From JACDCP01 sp050740235 (GTDB lineage Bacteria > Pseudomonadota > Gammaproteobacteria > Steroidobacterales > JACDCP01): a DNA stretch of 43,761 bases. A program made the translations under genes and the position numbers. The notes beneath the pieces are model-generated. The model did no database searches. It saw only the letters and a list, made by a program, of their open reading frames with translations, and was not told the origin of the DNA. The stretch spans positions 1-43,761 of the forward strand of contig JBOIDB010000004.1 of the NCBI GenBank assembly GCA_050740235.1. Reading direction: 5' to 3'. Position 1 is the stretch's first letter. The number at the start of each line of letters is the position of its first letter. This document shows positions 30,297 through 38,584 of the stretch, one piece after another.

Positions 30297-31393
30297 GATG
30301 ACCCTTCGGCGACGTTCATCTTCGGCAGAATGCCCGTGTCGGTCACGTAGCGCTGGAACTGGCGCTTGTCGCTCGCGTACACGTAAGCGTCGTCGGGATC
30401 GACCGCCTTCTGCTCGATGGCTTCGAGCAGCGCCTGGTCCATGAGCTGCATGCCGCGGTCGCGTCCCGTCTGGAGCTGGGCCGGAATCTGGTGCGTCTGG
30501 TCGGTCATGATGAGCTTGGCGATGGCGCGCGTCATGACCATGATCTCGAGCACTGCCTTGCGGCCGCGGCTGTCCGGCGTTTTCACCAGCACCTGTGTGA
30601 TCACCGCGTTCAGGCTCTGCGCGAGGAAGCTCTTGGACTGCTCGCGCTGCTCGGCCGGCAAGGCATCGACGATGCGGTCGATGGTCTTGACCGCGCCGGT
30701 CGTGTGCAGCGTGCCGAGCACCAGGTGGCCGGTTTCCGCGGCGGTCATCGCCATGGAGATGGTCTCGGCATCCCGCAGCTCGCCTACCAGAATCACGTCG
30801 GGGTCCTCGCGCATGGCCGCCCGGACGCCGGCCGCGAAGCTCGGCAGGTGCGTGCCGAGCTCGCGCTGGATGACCTGCGAGTTCTTGCTGGGGTGCACGA
30901 ATTCGATCGGGTCCTCCAGGCTGATGATATTGAGGTGCCGCGTCTTGTTCAGGTGGTCGATCATGGAGGCGAGGGTGGTCGACTTGCCCGTGCCGGTGGA
31001 ACCGGTGACGAGCACCATGCCCTGGTGATGATCGCAGAGCTTCTCGACGATGGGCGGCAGCCCGAGGCTGCCGAGCGTCGGGATGTCCGGCGGGATGTAG
31101 CGGAACGTCGCGCCGACGCCGGTGTCCTTGCGGAACAGGTTCACGCGGAAGCGGCCGCCTTCGCCGCTCACGTACGAGAAGTCGAGATCGTTGCCGCGCC
31201 CGAAGACCTCGCGCTGCGACTCCGTGAGAATCTCGTCGATGTAGCCTTCGAGCTCGGTGTCGGCGAGATCGCGGAACTTGATCGGCATGAGGTCGCCGTG
31301 CATGCGCAGCATCGGCGGCACGCCGACCGCCAGATGCACGTCGGAGCAGCCCTGCTGCAGACCCAGCTTCAGGAACGAATCGATTCGCGCCAT
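30293..31393 (-). CDS. PilT-type retraction ATPase, first of pair
   Basis: 366 residues from the ATG at 31393, seven bases after the kinase stop; an upstream in-frame extension only reads kinase sequence. N-terminus SDVHLAVGVPPMLRMHGDL, RFRVNLFRKDTGVGATFRYI, Walker A GSTGTGKST at 131-139, Asp box IISLEDPIEFVH, Walker B MREDPDVILVGELRD and His box LGTLHTTGAVKTIDRI. The AIRNLIRE-like motif is altered to AIAKLIMT. It differs clearly from the downstream ATPase, so the two are distinct paralogues and might form a PilT/PilU-like pair. Tight coupling to the kinase suggests regulation by phosphorylation, which is inference. Confidence 0.9.
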   Translation of the reverse strand: MARIDSFLKLGLQQGCSDVHLAVGVPPMLRMHGDLMPIKFRDLADTELEGYIDEILTESQREVFGRGNDLDFSYVSGEGGRFRVNLFRKDTGVGATFRYIPPDIPTLGSLGLPPIVEKLCDHHQGMVLVTGSTGTGKSTTLASMIDHLNKTRHLNIISLEDPIEFVHPSKNSQVIQRELGTHLPSFAAGVRAAMREDPDVILVGELRDAETISMAMTAAETGHLVLGTLHTTGAVKTIDRIVDALPAEQREQSKSFLAQSLNAVITQVLVKTPDSRGRKAVLEIMVMTRAIAKLIMTDQTHQIPAQLQTGRDRGMQLMDQALLEAIEQKAVDPDDAYVYASDKRQFQRYVTDTGILPKMNVAEGSS

Positions 31394-31400
31394 GGGCGGC

Positions 31401-33785
31401 CTACCGCGCGAACTCTTCGATGGCTTCCTTGAATGCCTCCATGGACTGGAAGCGCTGCGCCTTGTCCACATCCATGGCGCGGCTGACGATCGCGCTCAAC
31501 TCCTTGGGAATCGCCTTGTTCAGCTCGTGCGCCGCCTGGGCCTTGCCCTGCACGTGCTGATACATGACCGACATATGATCGCCGCGGCTGTAAGGCGGCA
31601 CGCCAGTCAGCATCTCGTAAAGAATGACCCCGAGGCTGTAGACGTCGGCCCGCTCGTCGACCTTCTTGCCGAGGATCTGCTCCGGCGCCATGTATTTCGG
31701 CGAGCCGATGACGTATCCGGTCTTGGTGAGCTGCGTGTCGCCGCTCGAATGCGCCGCGGCGACGCCGAAGTCGACGATCTTGAGCAGGCCTTCCTCGTTG
31801 ATGAGGATATTGGCGGGCTTCAGGTCCCTGTGCACGATGCCGACCTGATGGGCGACCATCATGCCCGTCGCGATATCGCTGGCGAAACCCAGCGCGCGGT
31901 CGAAGGCGAGCGGTTTCTCGTCGACGATCTCGTTGCCGAGCGTGTGCGAGGGGAAGTATTCCATCGAGATGGCGTACAGCCCGCCCATGTACAGGAAGTC
32001 GTAGATGCGGATGACGTTCTTGTGCGTGATCTTGCGCGAATAGCGCAGCTCGTGCACGAAGCGCTTCATCATCTCCTCGTCGGAGGCGACGTTCGGATTG
32101 AGGAACTTGAGAATGAGGCGTTCCTCGACGACGGAATCCTCCATGAGCAACACGGTGCCGAACGCGCCCTTGCCGATGCGCTGGATGTACTTGTAACGCC
32201 CCTCGATGACGTCGCCCGCAGTGAGCGTGGAGATGTCGAGCGATTTCTGCGGTGCCGGCTGGTGCACGATCTCCTCGACCGGGCTGTCGATCGCAAGCAG
32301 CGTGCGCGTCGAATGGGCGAGCTGCGCGGCTTTCTCTTCGGCCTCGATCGCGGTCGGCGAGAAGCGATCTTCGAGCGCCCTCAGCGCCTTGGCAGCGGCA
32401 CGCTGTATGGTTTGATCGTTCGCCGCGGCCTGACTGCCGATGTGCTTGCGGATCGTATCGGCGCGCCGCTCGTCGGTCAGCTTGGCCAGCGCGTGCATGG
32501 CTTCGATACGTATGTCCTTTTCCGGGCGATCCAGCAGCGGCAGCAGCGCCGCCACGGACTTGTGATCGCCCAGCTTCGTCAACGCGCGAATCACCACCGG
32601 AATGGATTTCGCAGGGCCGCCGAGCATGTCCGTCAGCGCCGGCACGGCCCGCTTGTTGCCGATCGCGGCGAGGGCGTCCGCGGCGCGCTCGCGCACCCAC
32701 CAGTCCGGATCCCGAGTCGCCTCGATCAGATGATCGACGGCCCGCTCGTCCTGCGTGGCGTTCAGGATCTCGATGGCCGAGCGGCGGATGCCTTCGTCCT
32801 CGTCCCGGATCAGCTCGAGCACGGCATCGACGACGCGCGTGCCGCCTATCTTGGCCAGCGCATCGCCGGCGCGCGTGCGCACCCACCAGTCCTGATCCTC
32901 GAGGGCACTCAGCAGATCCTTGATGGATGCGGAAGTGCCGATTTCATTGAGGACCTCGACGGCCGCGCGGCGCGTGTACTCGGACTCGTCCTTGAGCACG
33001 TCGATCAGATGCCGCGCCGTGTCCGGGCGGTTCGCCGCCACGACGACGTCGATGGCCTTGTTCTGCACGTCCAGGTCGGGATCCTTGAGCAGCGAGCAGA
33101 GCAACGCGATGTCGGTATCGGCGCCGGTTTGCGACAGCGCGTTCAGCGCCGCCTGCCGGATCATCTTGTTGTTGTCCTTGAGCTGGCCTTCGAGCGCCCG
33201 CTGCACGTCCTTGCTCCTGAAGCGGGACAGGATGTTGATGATATGCACGCGGGCGAGCGTGTCCTTGCCGCTCATGCGGCTGATGAGATCCGGCACCAGC
33301 TTTTCGTCGGTCAGCTCGCCGATGATCCTGAACACGGCCGCTTTGTCCGCGGGCTCGAGCGCATACGCCTGGCGCAGCAGCTCCTGGACATTGAGCTTGC
33401 GCTTGTGCGCGTTGAGGATCTCGATGACCGCTGGCCGCGATACGTCCGGCGTGCCGAGCAGCTCGAGGAGCGCATTCGGGTTGTAGCCCTGACTGCTGCT
33501 CATCGCCCAGGCAACGCCGGCGACGGTCCGCGGGCTGGCGTTCTCCAGGCCGCGCGCGAACTGCGGAAAGCTCCGGTCGTCGAGCAGCTCGGACAGCACC
33601 TCGACGAACAGCAGCGTCTCTTTCTTATCTGCCGCGTCCAGCGCGTCGATGATACGCGGCACGGCGCCGGCTCCGGCCTGCTTCAGCTTGGCGACTGCCT
33701 TGATCGTGTCCGGTGCCGTCGGATTGCGGTTCGTCCTGATGCGCTCGATCAGACGCTCTGCTTTCAGCCCGCTCAGAAAACTCAT
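31401..33785 (-). CDS. HEAT-repeat protein fused to a C-terminal Ser/Thr protein kinase
   Basis: 794 residues from the ATG at 33785 (AGGG seven bases upstream). Residues about 20-460 are tandem HEAT/EZ-type helical repeats, including two nearly identical units with DWWVRxRAxDALAxIG. A linker leads to a complete Hanks-type kinase (about 530-790): glycine loop RIGKGAFGTVLL with Gly 538-543, ATP lysine K560, HRDLKPANI with Asp 654, DFG at 672-674, and YMAPEQ. There is no transmembrane helix or PASTA domain, so it is cytoplasmic. The repeats probably bind a protein partner. It is first in a tight operon with two PilT-type ATPases, which are the obvious candidate substrates; no sequence proves this. 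Confidence 0.92.
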   Translation of the reverse strand: MSFLSGLKAERLIERIRTNRNPTAPDTIKAVAKLKQAGAGAVPRIIDALDAADKKETLLFVEVLSELLDDRSFPQFARGLENASPRTVAGVAWAMSSSQGYNPNALLELLGTPDVSRPAVIEILNAHKRKLNVQELLRQAYALEPADKAAVFRIIGELTDEKLVPDLISRMSGKDTLARVHIINILSRFRSKDVQRALEGQLKDNNKMIRQAALNALSQTGADTDIALLCSLLKDPDLDVQNKAIDVVVAANRPDTARHLIDVLKDESEYTRRAAVEVLNEIGTSASIKDLLSALEDQDWWVRTRAGDALAKIGGTRVVDAVLELIRDEDEGIRRSAIEILNATQDERAVDHLIEATRDPDWWVRERAADALAAIGNKRAVPALTDMLGGPAKSIPVVIRALTKLGDHKSVAALLPLLDRPEKDIRIEAMHALAKLTDERRADTIRKHIGSQAAANDQTIQRAAAKALRALEDRFSPTAIEAEEKAAQLAHSTRTLLAIDSPVEEIVHQPAPQKSLDISTLTAGDVIEGRYKYIQRIGKGAFGTVLLMEDSVVEERLILKFLNPNVASDEEMMKRFVHELRYSRKITHKNVIRIYDFLYMGGLYAISMEYFPSHTLGNEIVDEKPLAFDRALGFASDIATGMMVAHQVGIVHRDLKPANILINEEGLLKIVDFGVAAAHSSGDTQLTKTGYVIGSPKYMAPEQILGKKVDERADVYSLGVILYEMLTGVPPYSRGDHMSVMYQHVQGKAQAAHELNKAIPKELSAIVSRAMDVDKAQRFQSMEAFKEAIEEFAR

Positions 33786-34018
33786 TCGTGACCCTGACTG
33801 GGGTAGACGACGAAAGGGGTTTTCGCATGGGAATTGCACGCGCGCATCCCCCTGCTCGACCCTGTACGGCCAGCCGCTCGCTTGGAGGCGGCCCGACGCC
33901 CGGGATTATGCCACAGCTGCCCGAAATCCCGTGCCGGTCGAACGCTGCGACGGCCAGTGCTCATGCGATACAATGCGCAATTCGGCATCTTGCCGCACCA
34001 TCCCGTGAAAAATCCCCG

Positions 34019-35107
34019 ATGACCGCAGCCAGCGAGACTGAAATCCGGCACGCGCTCGACACGTACGTCGATCCCTACCTGGGCAGCAGCCTGGCGGAGG
34101 CGGGCGCGCTCGAATCCGTGCAGGTCGCTGGCGATCGCGTGCGCATCGAGGTCCGGCTCGGCTTTCCGGCGGCCGGTTATCGCGCAGCGCTCGAGAGCGC
34201 GATCCGCGACCGACTGGCCGGCGTCGCCGACGACGTCGAGATCGACATCGGCTGGCGGATCGTCTCGCACGCCGTGCAACGCAATCTGAAGCCCATCGGC
34301 AACATACGCAACATCATCGCCGTGGCTTCCGGCAAGGGCGGCGTCGGCAAGTCGACGACCGCCGTCAACCTGGCCCTGGCGCTGGCCGCCGAAGGCGCGC
34401 GCGCGGGCATCCTGGATGCGGACATCTATGGCCCCAGCCAGCCGCGAATGCTGGGCATCTCCGGCGAGCGCCCCGTCAGCGTGGACGGCAAGCAGCTCGA
34501 GCCGCTGGTCGCGCACGGCATCGAGTGCATGTCGATCGGCTTCCTGATCGACGAGGAGCAGCCGATGATCTGGCGCGGGCCGATGGTCACGCAGGCGCTG
34601 AACCAGCTCGTCAGCGAGACCCACTGGGGAGAGCTCGACTACCTGATCGTCGACATGCCGCCCGGCACCGGCGACACGCAGCTCACGCTCGCGCAGAAAG
34701 TGCCGGTCAGCGGCGCCATTATCGTGACGACGCCGCAGGACATCGCGCTGCTCGACGCGCGCAAGGGACTCAAGATGTTCGAGAAGGTCGGCGTGCAGGT
34801 GCTCGGTATCGTCGAGAACATGAGCACGCACGTCTGCTCGAACTGCGGCCACGAGGAGCCCATCTTCGGCACGGGCGGCGGCCAGCGTATGTCCGAGCAA
34901 TACCGCGTGCCGCTGCTCGGCGCGTTGCCGCTGGAAATGGCCATTCGCGAGCAGGCCGACGGCGGCCGGCCCAGCGTCGTGGCGCATCCCGAAGGCGCCG
35001 CCGCGCTCGCCTATCGCGAGATAGCGCGGCGCGCGGCCGCGCGCCTGTCCCTGTCGGGGCGCGACTACAGCCGCCTGTTTCCGAAGATCAGCGTCGAGAA
35101 CACTTAG
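34019..35107 (+). CDS. apbC: Mrp/ApbC P-loop iron-sulfur carrier protein
   Basis: 362 residues from the ATG at 34019. An N-terminal MIP18-like domain (about 1-95: IRHALDTYVDPYLGSSL) precedes the deviant Walker A VASGKGGVGKSTTAVNLALAL, so named for its extra Lys. The CxxC for cluster binding is in HVCSNCGHEEPIFGTGGG, and DYLIVDMPPGTGDTQLTL is the switch region. It assembles and transfers Fe-S clusters. A TACAAT at 33969-33974 could be its -10 box, leaving a 40-base leader. dcd follows by 12 bases; apbC-dcd near metG is also seen in Pseudomonas. Confidence 0.95.
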   Translation: MTAASETEIRHALDTYVDPYLGSSLAEAGALESVQVAGDRVRIEVRLGFPAAGYRAALESAIRDRLAGVADDVEIDIGWRIVSHAVQRNLKPIGNIRNIIAVASGKGGVGKSTTAVNLALALAAEGARAGILDADIYGPSQPRMLGISGERPVSVDGKQLEPLVAHGIECMSIGFLIDEEQPMIWRGPMVTQALNQLVSETHWGELDYLIVDMPPGTGDTQLTLAQKVPVSGAIIVTTPQDIALLDARKGLKMFEKVGVQVLGIVENMSTHVCSNCGHEEPIFGTGGGQRMSEQYRVPLLGALPLEMAIREQADGGRPSVVAHPEGAAALAYREIARRAAARLSLSGRDYSRLFPKISVENT

Positions 35108-35119
35108 GAAAGGTTTCGC

Positions 35120-35686
35120 ATGGCCATCAAATCCGACCGCTGGATACGGCGGATGGCGCTAGAGCACGGCATGATCGAACCGTTCGAGCCGAACCAGGTG
35201 CGCGCCAACGGCGGCGACCGCATCGTTTCTTTCGGAACCTCGAGCTACGGCTACGATGTCCGATGCGCCGCCGACTTCAAGGTGTTCACCAACATCAACT
35301 CGGCGATCGTCGACCCGAAGCGCTTCGACGAGTCGAGCTTCGTCGATATCACGACGGACGTGTGCATCATCCCGCCGAATTCGTTCGCGCTCGCGCGCAC
35401 GGTCGAATATTTCCGCATCCCGCGCAACGTGCTGACGATCTGTCTCGGAAAATCGACATATGCACGTTGCGGTGTAATTGTGAATGTAACGCCGCTCGAG
35501 CCGGAATGGGAAGGTCACGTGACGCTCGAGTTTTCGAACACCACCCCGTTGCCGGCGAAGATCTATGCGAACGAGGGTATCGCGCAGATGGTGTTCTTCG
35601 AGTCCGACGAGGTCTGCGAGACCTCGTACAAGGATCGCGGCGGCAAGTATCAGGGTCAGACCGGAGTGACGCTACCGAAGACATGA
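35120..35686 (+). CDS. dcd: dCTP deaminase
   Basis: 188 residues (E. coli 193). It converts dCTP to dUTP, feeding dTMP synthesis. Signatures: SFGTSSYGYDVRCA, the IIPPNSFALARTVEYF region, LGKSTYARCGVIVNVTPLEPEWEGHVTLEFSNTTP (only part needed: the catalytic Glu lies in EGHVTLEFSN) and ANEGIAQMVFF. The ribosome site GGAAAGG lies eight bases before the ATG. Co-directional with apbC, 12 bases apart. Convergent with purN, with a palindromic repeat between them. Confidence 0.96.
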   Translation: MAIKSDRWIRRMALEHGMIEPFEPNQVRANGGDRIVSFGTSSYGYDVRCAADFKVFTNINSAIVDPKRFDESSFVDITTDVCIIPPNSFALARTVEYFRIPRNVLTICLGKSTYARCGVIVNVTPLEPEWEGHVTLEFSNTTPLPAKIYANEGIAQMVFFESDEVCETSYKDRGGKYQGQTGVTLPKT

Positions 35687-35702
35687 TTTGCCGTCGTTGC
35701 GC

Positions 35703-35808
35703 CGTAAGGCCGGAATAAACCTGCCCCGGACCGCGATCCGGGCGCACGGGGCGTTTCCGGCAAACGCTGTCAACCGCCGCATCGAATGCGGCGTTACGCC
35801 GGCCTACG
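35703..35808. repeat. CGTAGG-type palindromic repeat, copy 3, carrying the purN stop codon
   Basis: Left end CGTAAGGCCGGAATAAAC (35703 on) and right end ACGCCGGCCTACG (to 35808) are imperfect inverted copies. Inside are GCCCCGG-type and CCGCATcgaATGCGG hairpins. On the minus strand the TAG at 35806-35804 is the purN stop. It fills the 117-base gap between convergent dcd and purN and may work as a two-way terminator. Confidence 0.7.
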
Positions 35809-36457
35809 TTGTGCCGTTCACCGTCACCGGCTTCTCCAGCGGCTTGCCGTCCAGCCAGACGCGTCCATCGCGCATCCCCAGCCGGCCCTCGGCGAACCAG
35901 CCGATCGCAAGCGGATAGATTTCGTGCTCTCGTTCCAGCACGCGCGCGGCCAGTGTGTGCGCGTCGTCTCCCGGCCGCACTTCTACCCTGGATTGAACGA
36001 TGACCGGGCCGGCGTCGAGTGCGTCCGTGACAAAATGCACGCTCGCGCCGGTCTCGGCTTCGCCGGCGTCGATCACCCGGCGATGGGTATCGAGGCCGGT
36101 GTATGCCGGCAACAGTGAGGGATGGATGTTGAGCATTCGGCCGGCGTAGCGCTCGACGAATGCGGGACCGAGGATGCGCATGAAGCCGGCCAGTGCGACG
36201 AGGCCCGGCGCGTGCGAATCGATCAGGTCCGCAAGGGCAGCGTCGTAGGCCTGACGGTCCTGGAAACCGCACGGGCTCAGTGTGTGCGTGACGATCGAGG
36301 GGCGGCGCGCCCGCTCGAGCGCGTAGGCATCGGCCCGATCGCTGATGACCGCCTCGACGGTCGCGGGAATCCGGTTCCCGGCCGCGGCATCGATGATCGC
36401 CTGGAGATTGCTGCCGCGGCCGGAGGCGAGCACGACCACGCGCAGGCGGTCCGTCAT
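35804..36457 (-). CDS. purN: phosphoribosylglycinamide formyltransferase (GART)
   Basis: 217 residues from the ATG at 36457, overlapping the purM stop (ATGA); longer in-frame readings are shadows of purM. It formylates GAR with 10-formyl-tetrahydrofolate in purine synthesis. Signatures: VVLASGRGSNLQAIIDA at the N-terminus, LAGFMRILGPAFVE, MLNIHPSLLPAYTGLDTHRR with the catalytic His, GASVHFVTDALDAGPVI with the catalytic Asp. Its TAG stop falls in a palindromic repeat. The purM-purN order is standard. Confidence 0.97.
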   Translation of the reverse strand: MTDRLRVVVLASGRGSNLQAIIDAAAGNRIPATVEAVISDRADAYALERARRPSIVTHTLSPCGFQDRQAYDAALADLIDSHAPGLVALAGFMRILGPAFVERYAGRMLNIHPSLLPAYTGLDTHRRVIDAGEAETGASVHFVTDALDAGPVIVQSRVEVRPGDDAHTLAARVLEREHEIYPLAIGWFAEGRLGMRDGRVWLDGKPLEKPVTVNGTT

Positions 36458-37488
36458 GCGCGCATCACGACACCGCGGCTGCCGCTCGCGACGCTGCCGA
36501 TGACCCGCGGTGCTTCGCCAGCTTCGGCGAGATCGCGAAGCGCCCGTTCGGCGTCGCCGGAGCTCACGCAGACGGCCATGCCGATGCCGCAGTTGAACGT
36601 TCTGCGCATCTCGTCCTCGGCGATGTTGCCCGCCTCCTGCAGCCAGTCGAAGACGGCGGGACGCGTCCAGCTGGAGAGGTCGATTTGCGCTTCCAAGCCT
36701 TCGGGAAGCACACGCGGCAGGTTCTCGACGATTCCGCCGCCGGTGATATGCGCCAGCGCGCGAACTTCGACTGCCTCGATGAGCGCGAGCAGAGGCTTGA
36801 CGTAAATGCGCGTCGGCTGCATGAGCAGGTCGGCCAGGGAGCTGTCGCCGAGCCGCGTGTCGAGGCCGGCGGACGAGGCTTCCAGCACCTTGCGAACGAG
36901 CGAATAGCCATTCGAGTGCGGCCCGGAAGATTCGAGGCCGATGATCGCGTCGCCTGCACGGACGCGCGACCCGTCGATGAGTTTCTGTTTCTCCACGACG
37001 CCGACGCAGAAACCGGCGAGATCGTAATCGCCGGCGCCGTACATGCCGGGCATTTCCGCGGTCTCGCCGCCGAGCAATGCGGCCCCTGCCATCTCGCAAC
37101 CGTGCGCGATGCCGACGATGACCGACTCGGCGACATCGACGTCGAGATGTCCCGTTGCGTAATAGTCGAGAAAGAACAATGGCTCCGCGCCCTGCACGAT
37201 CACGTCGTTCACGCACATGGCGACGAGGTCTATGCCGACGGTGGCGTGACGACCGAGCTCGATGGCCAGCTTGAGCTTGGTGCCCACGCCATCCGTGCCG
37301 GCGACGAGGACGGGCTCGTGGTATCGCGCGGACAGCTCGAACAACCCGCCGAAGCCGCCGATGCCGCTCAGCACGCCGGGGCGCCGCGTGCGCTCGGCCG
37401 CGGGCCCGATCCGCCTGACGAGCGCGTTGCCGGCATCGATGTCGACGCCGGCATCCCGATACGTCAGGGCACGCTCTTTCTCATTCAT
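36454..37488 (-). CDS. purM: phosphoribosylaminoimidazole synthetase (AIR synthetase)
   Basis: 344 residues (E. coli 345). ATP-dependent ring closure of FGAM to AIR. Signatures: LTYRDAGVDIDAGNALV, LVAGTDGVGTKLKLA, AMCVNDVIVQGAEPLFFLDY, GGETAEMPGMYGAGDYDLAGF, GLESSGPHSNGYSLVR and AHITGGGIVENLPRVL. It starts 55 bases from the divergent DUF2066 gene, an arrangement shared with Pseudomonas. purN is coupled downstream. Confidence 0.98.
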   Translation of the reverse strand: MNEKERALTYRDAGVDIDAGNALVRRIGPAAERTRRPGVLSGIGGFGGLFELSARYHEPVLVAGTDGVGTKLKLAIELGRHATVGIDLVAMCVNDVIVQGAEPLFFLDYYATGHLDVDVAESVIVGIAHGCEMAGAALLGGETAEMPGMYGAGDYDLAGFCVGVVEKQKLIDGSRVRAGDAIIGLESSGPHSNGYSLVRKVLEASSAGLDTRLGDSSLADLLMQPTRIYVKPLLALIEAVEVRALAHITGGGIVENLPRVLPEGLEAQIDLSSWTRPAVFDWLQEAGNIAEDEMRRTFNCGIGMAVCVSSGDAERALRDLAEAGEAPRVIGSVASGSRGVVMRA

Positions 37489-37527
37489 GGTGGCTCATGC
37501 GGATGATTCGGCCCCGTCGTGGCGGTG

Positions 37528-37546
37528 TGCTATTTTACACGCGGTG
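37528..37546 (+). promoter_or_regulatory. extended -10 promoter adjoining the DUF2066 GTG start
   Basis: TGCTATTTT (37528-37536) fits an extended -10. The GTG start at 37544 comes seven bases later, so RNA would begin at about the start codon. No Shine-Dalgarno site is present. It sits in the short purM/DUF2066 divergent region. Confidence 0.45.
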
Positions 37547-38584
37547 AAGCTTATCCCGATCATTGCCGCACGATTCTGCGCGCTGCTTTGCGGCGCCTGG
37601 CTGTTCGCGCCGAGCGCGGTTGCCGTGACCTTCGAAGGCCTTTACGAAGCCGAAGTGCCCGTCGAAAGCCAGGCCGCCGAGCTGCGGCCCGAAGCCCTTC
37701 AGCGCGCGCTGGTAACGGTGCTGGTGCGCGTCACCGGCCGGCGCGAGGTAGCCGCCGATCCGGCAGTCGCGAGCCTGCTCGACACGACGGAACAATTCGT
37801 CCAGCAGTTCGGATATACGGTCGACGACACGCTGCGCGTGGTGTTCGACGGCACGGCACTGCGCGACGCGCTGCTGGATGCCGGTCAGCCCGTGTGGGGC
37901 AGCGAGCGGCCCGCGACGCTGCTGTGGCTCGCGATCGACAGCGGCAGCGGCCAGCGCACGCTGATCGGCGCGGACAGCGCAAGCGACGTGACCGAGCTGC
38001 TCGAGTCCGTGGCCACGCAGCGGGGCATTCCGCTGGTGCTGCCGCTGCTCGACAGCGAGGACCTCGCGCGCGTCTCGTTCTCCGACGTCTGGGGCGGATT
38101 CGACGAGGCCATCCTCGCCGCCTCCGAGCGCTACGGCGCCGATGCGGTGCTCGTCGGGCGGGCCGGACGCAGCGTGGACGGGCGCCTGCTGGTGCGCTGG
38201 ATCCTGCACTTCCGCGATCAACGGGAAGAATGGCGCAGCACGCTCGACGACGGCATCCAGCACGCGGCCGACCGATTCGCCCGCGTTTTCGCCCCGGCCG
38301 GCGACCGGCTGCTCCGCGCCGTGCGCATCGACGTCTCCGGTATCGACGGTCTGCGCGCCTATGGCGCCGTGTCGCAGTTTCTCGAAAGCCTGACGCTCGT
38401 GCAGTCGGTCGGTGTCGAAGAGGTTGCCGATGACCGCGTCGTATTCCGCGTCGCCCTGCGCGGCGAAGCCGAGACGCTCGACCGGGCGATCAGCCTCGGT
38501 CATATCCTCGAACCCGTCGGCGCCGACAATCCGGACCAGCAGACAAGAGCCGGCGCCGATCTGAACTATCGCTTCCGCCCGTGA
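37544..38584 (+). CDS. DUF2066 family secreted protein
   Basis: 346 residues from the GTG at 37544. A signal peptide (IIAARFCALLCGAWLFAPSAVA) ends near AVA, so the protein is periplasmic. The body contains the DUF2066 pattern: LRPEALQRALVTVLVRVTGR, LWLAIDSGSGQRTLIG, GIPLVLPLLDSEDL and AILAASERYGADAVLVGRAG. The function is unknown; in Pseudomonas it also lies between purM and hda. A longer upstream frame reads antisense through purM and was discarded. The downstream gene overlaps by four bases (GTGA). The likely -10 box almost touches the start codon. Confidence 0.85.
   Translation: MKLIPIIAARFCALLCGAWLFAPSAVAVTFEGLYEAEVPVESQAAELRPEALQRALVTVLVRVTGRREVAADPAVASLLDTTEQFVQQFGYTVDDTLRVVFDGTALRDALLDAGQPVWGSERPATLLWLAIDSGSGQRTLIGADSASDVTELLESVATQRGIPLVLPLLDSEDLARVSFSDVWGGFDEAILAASERYGADAVLVGRAGRSVDGRLLVRWILHFRDQREEWRSTLDDGIQHAADRFARVFAPAGDRLLRAVRIDVSGIDGLRAYGAVSQFLESLTLVQSVGVEEVADDRVVFRVALRGEAETLDRAISLGHILEPVGADNPDQQTRAGADLNYRFRP

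Noticed and set aside
31257..33791. Open frame of 844 codons on the plus strand across the HEAT-kinase gene
   Set aside because: Antisense shadow of the kinase gene; the kinase frame has every catalytic motif, while the other strand has none.
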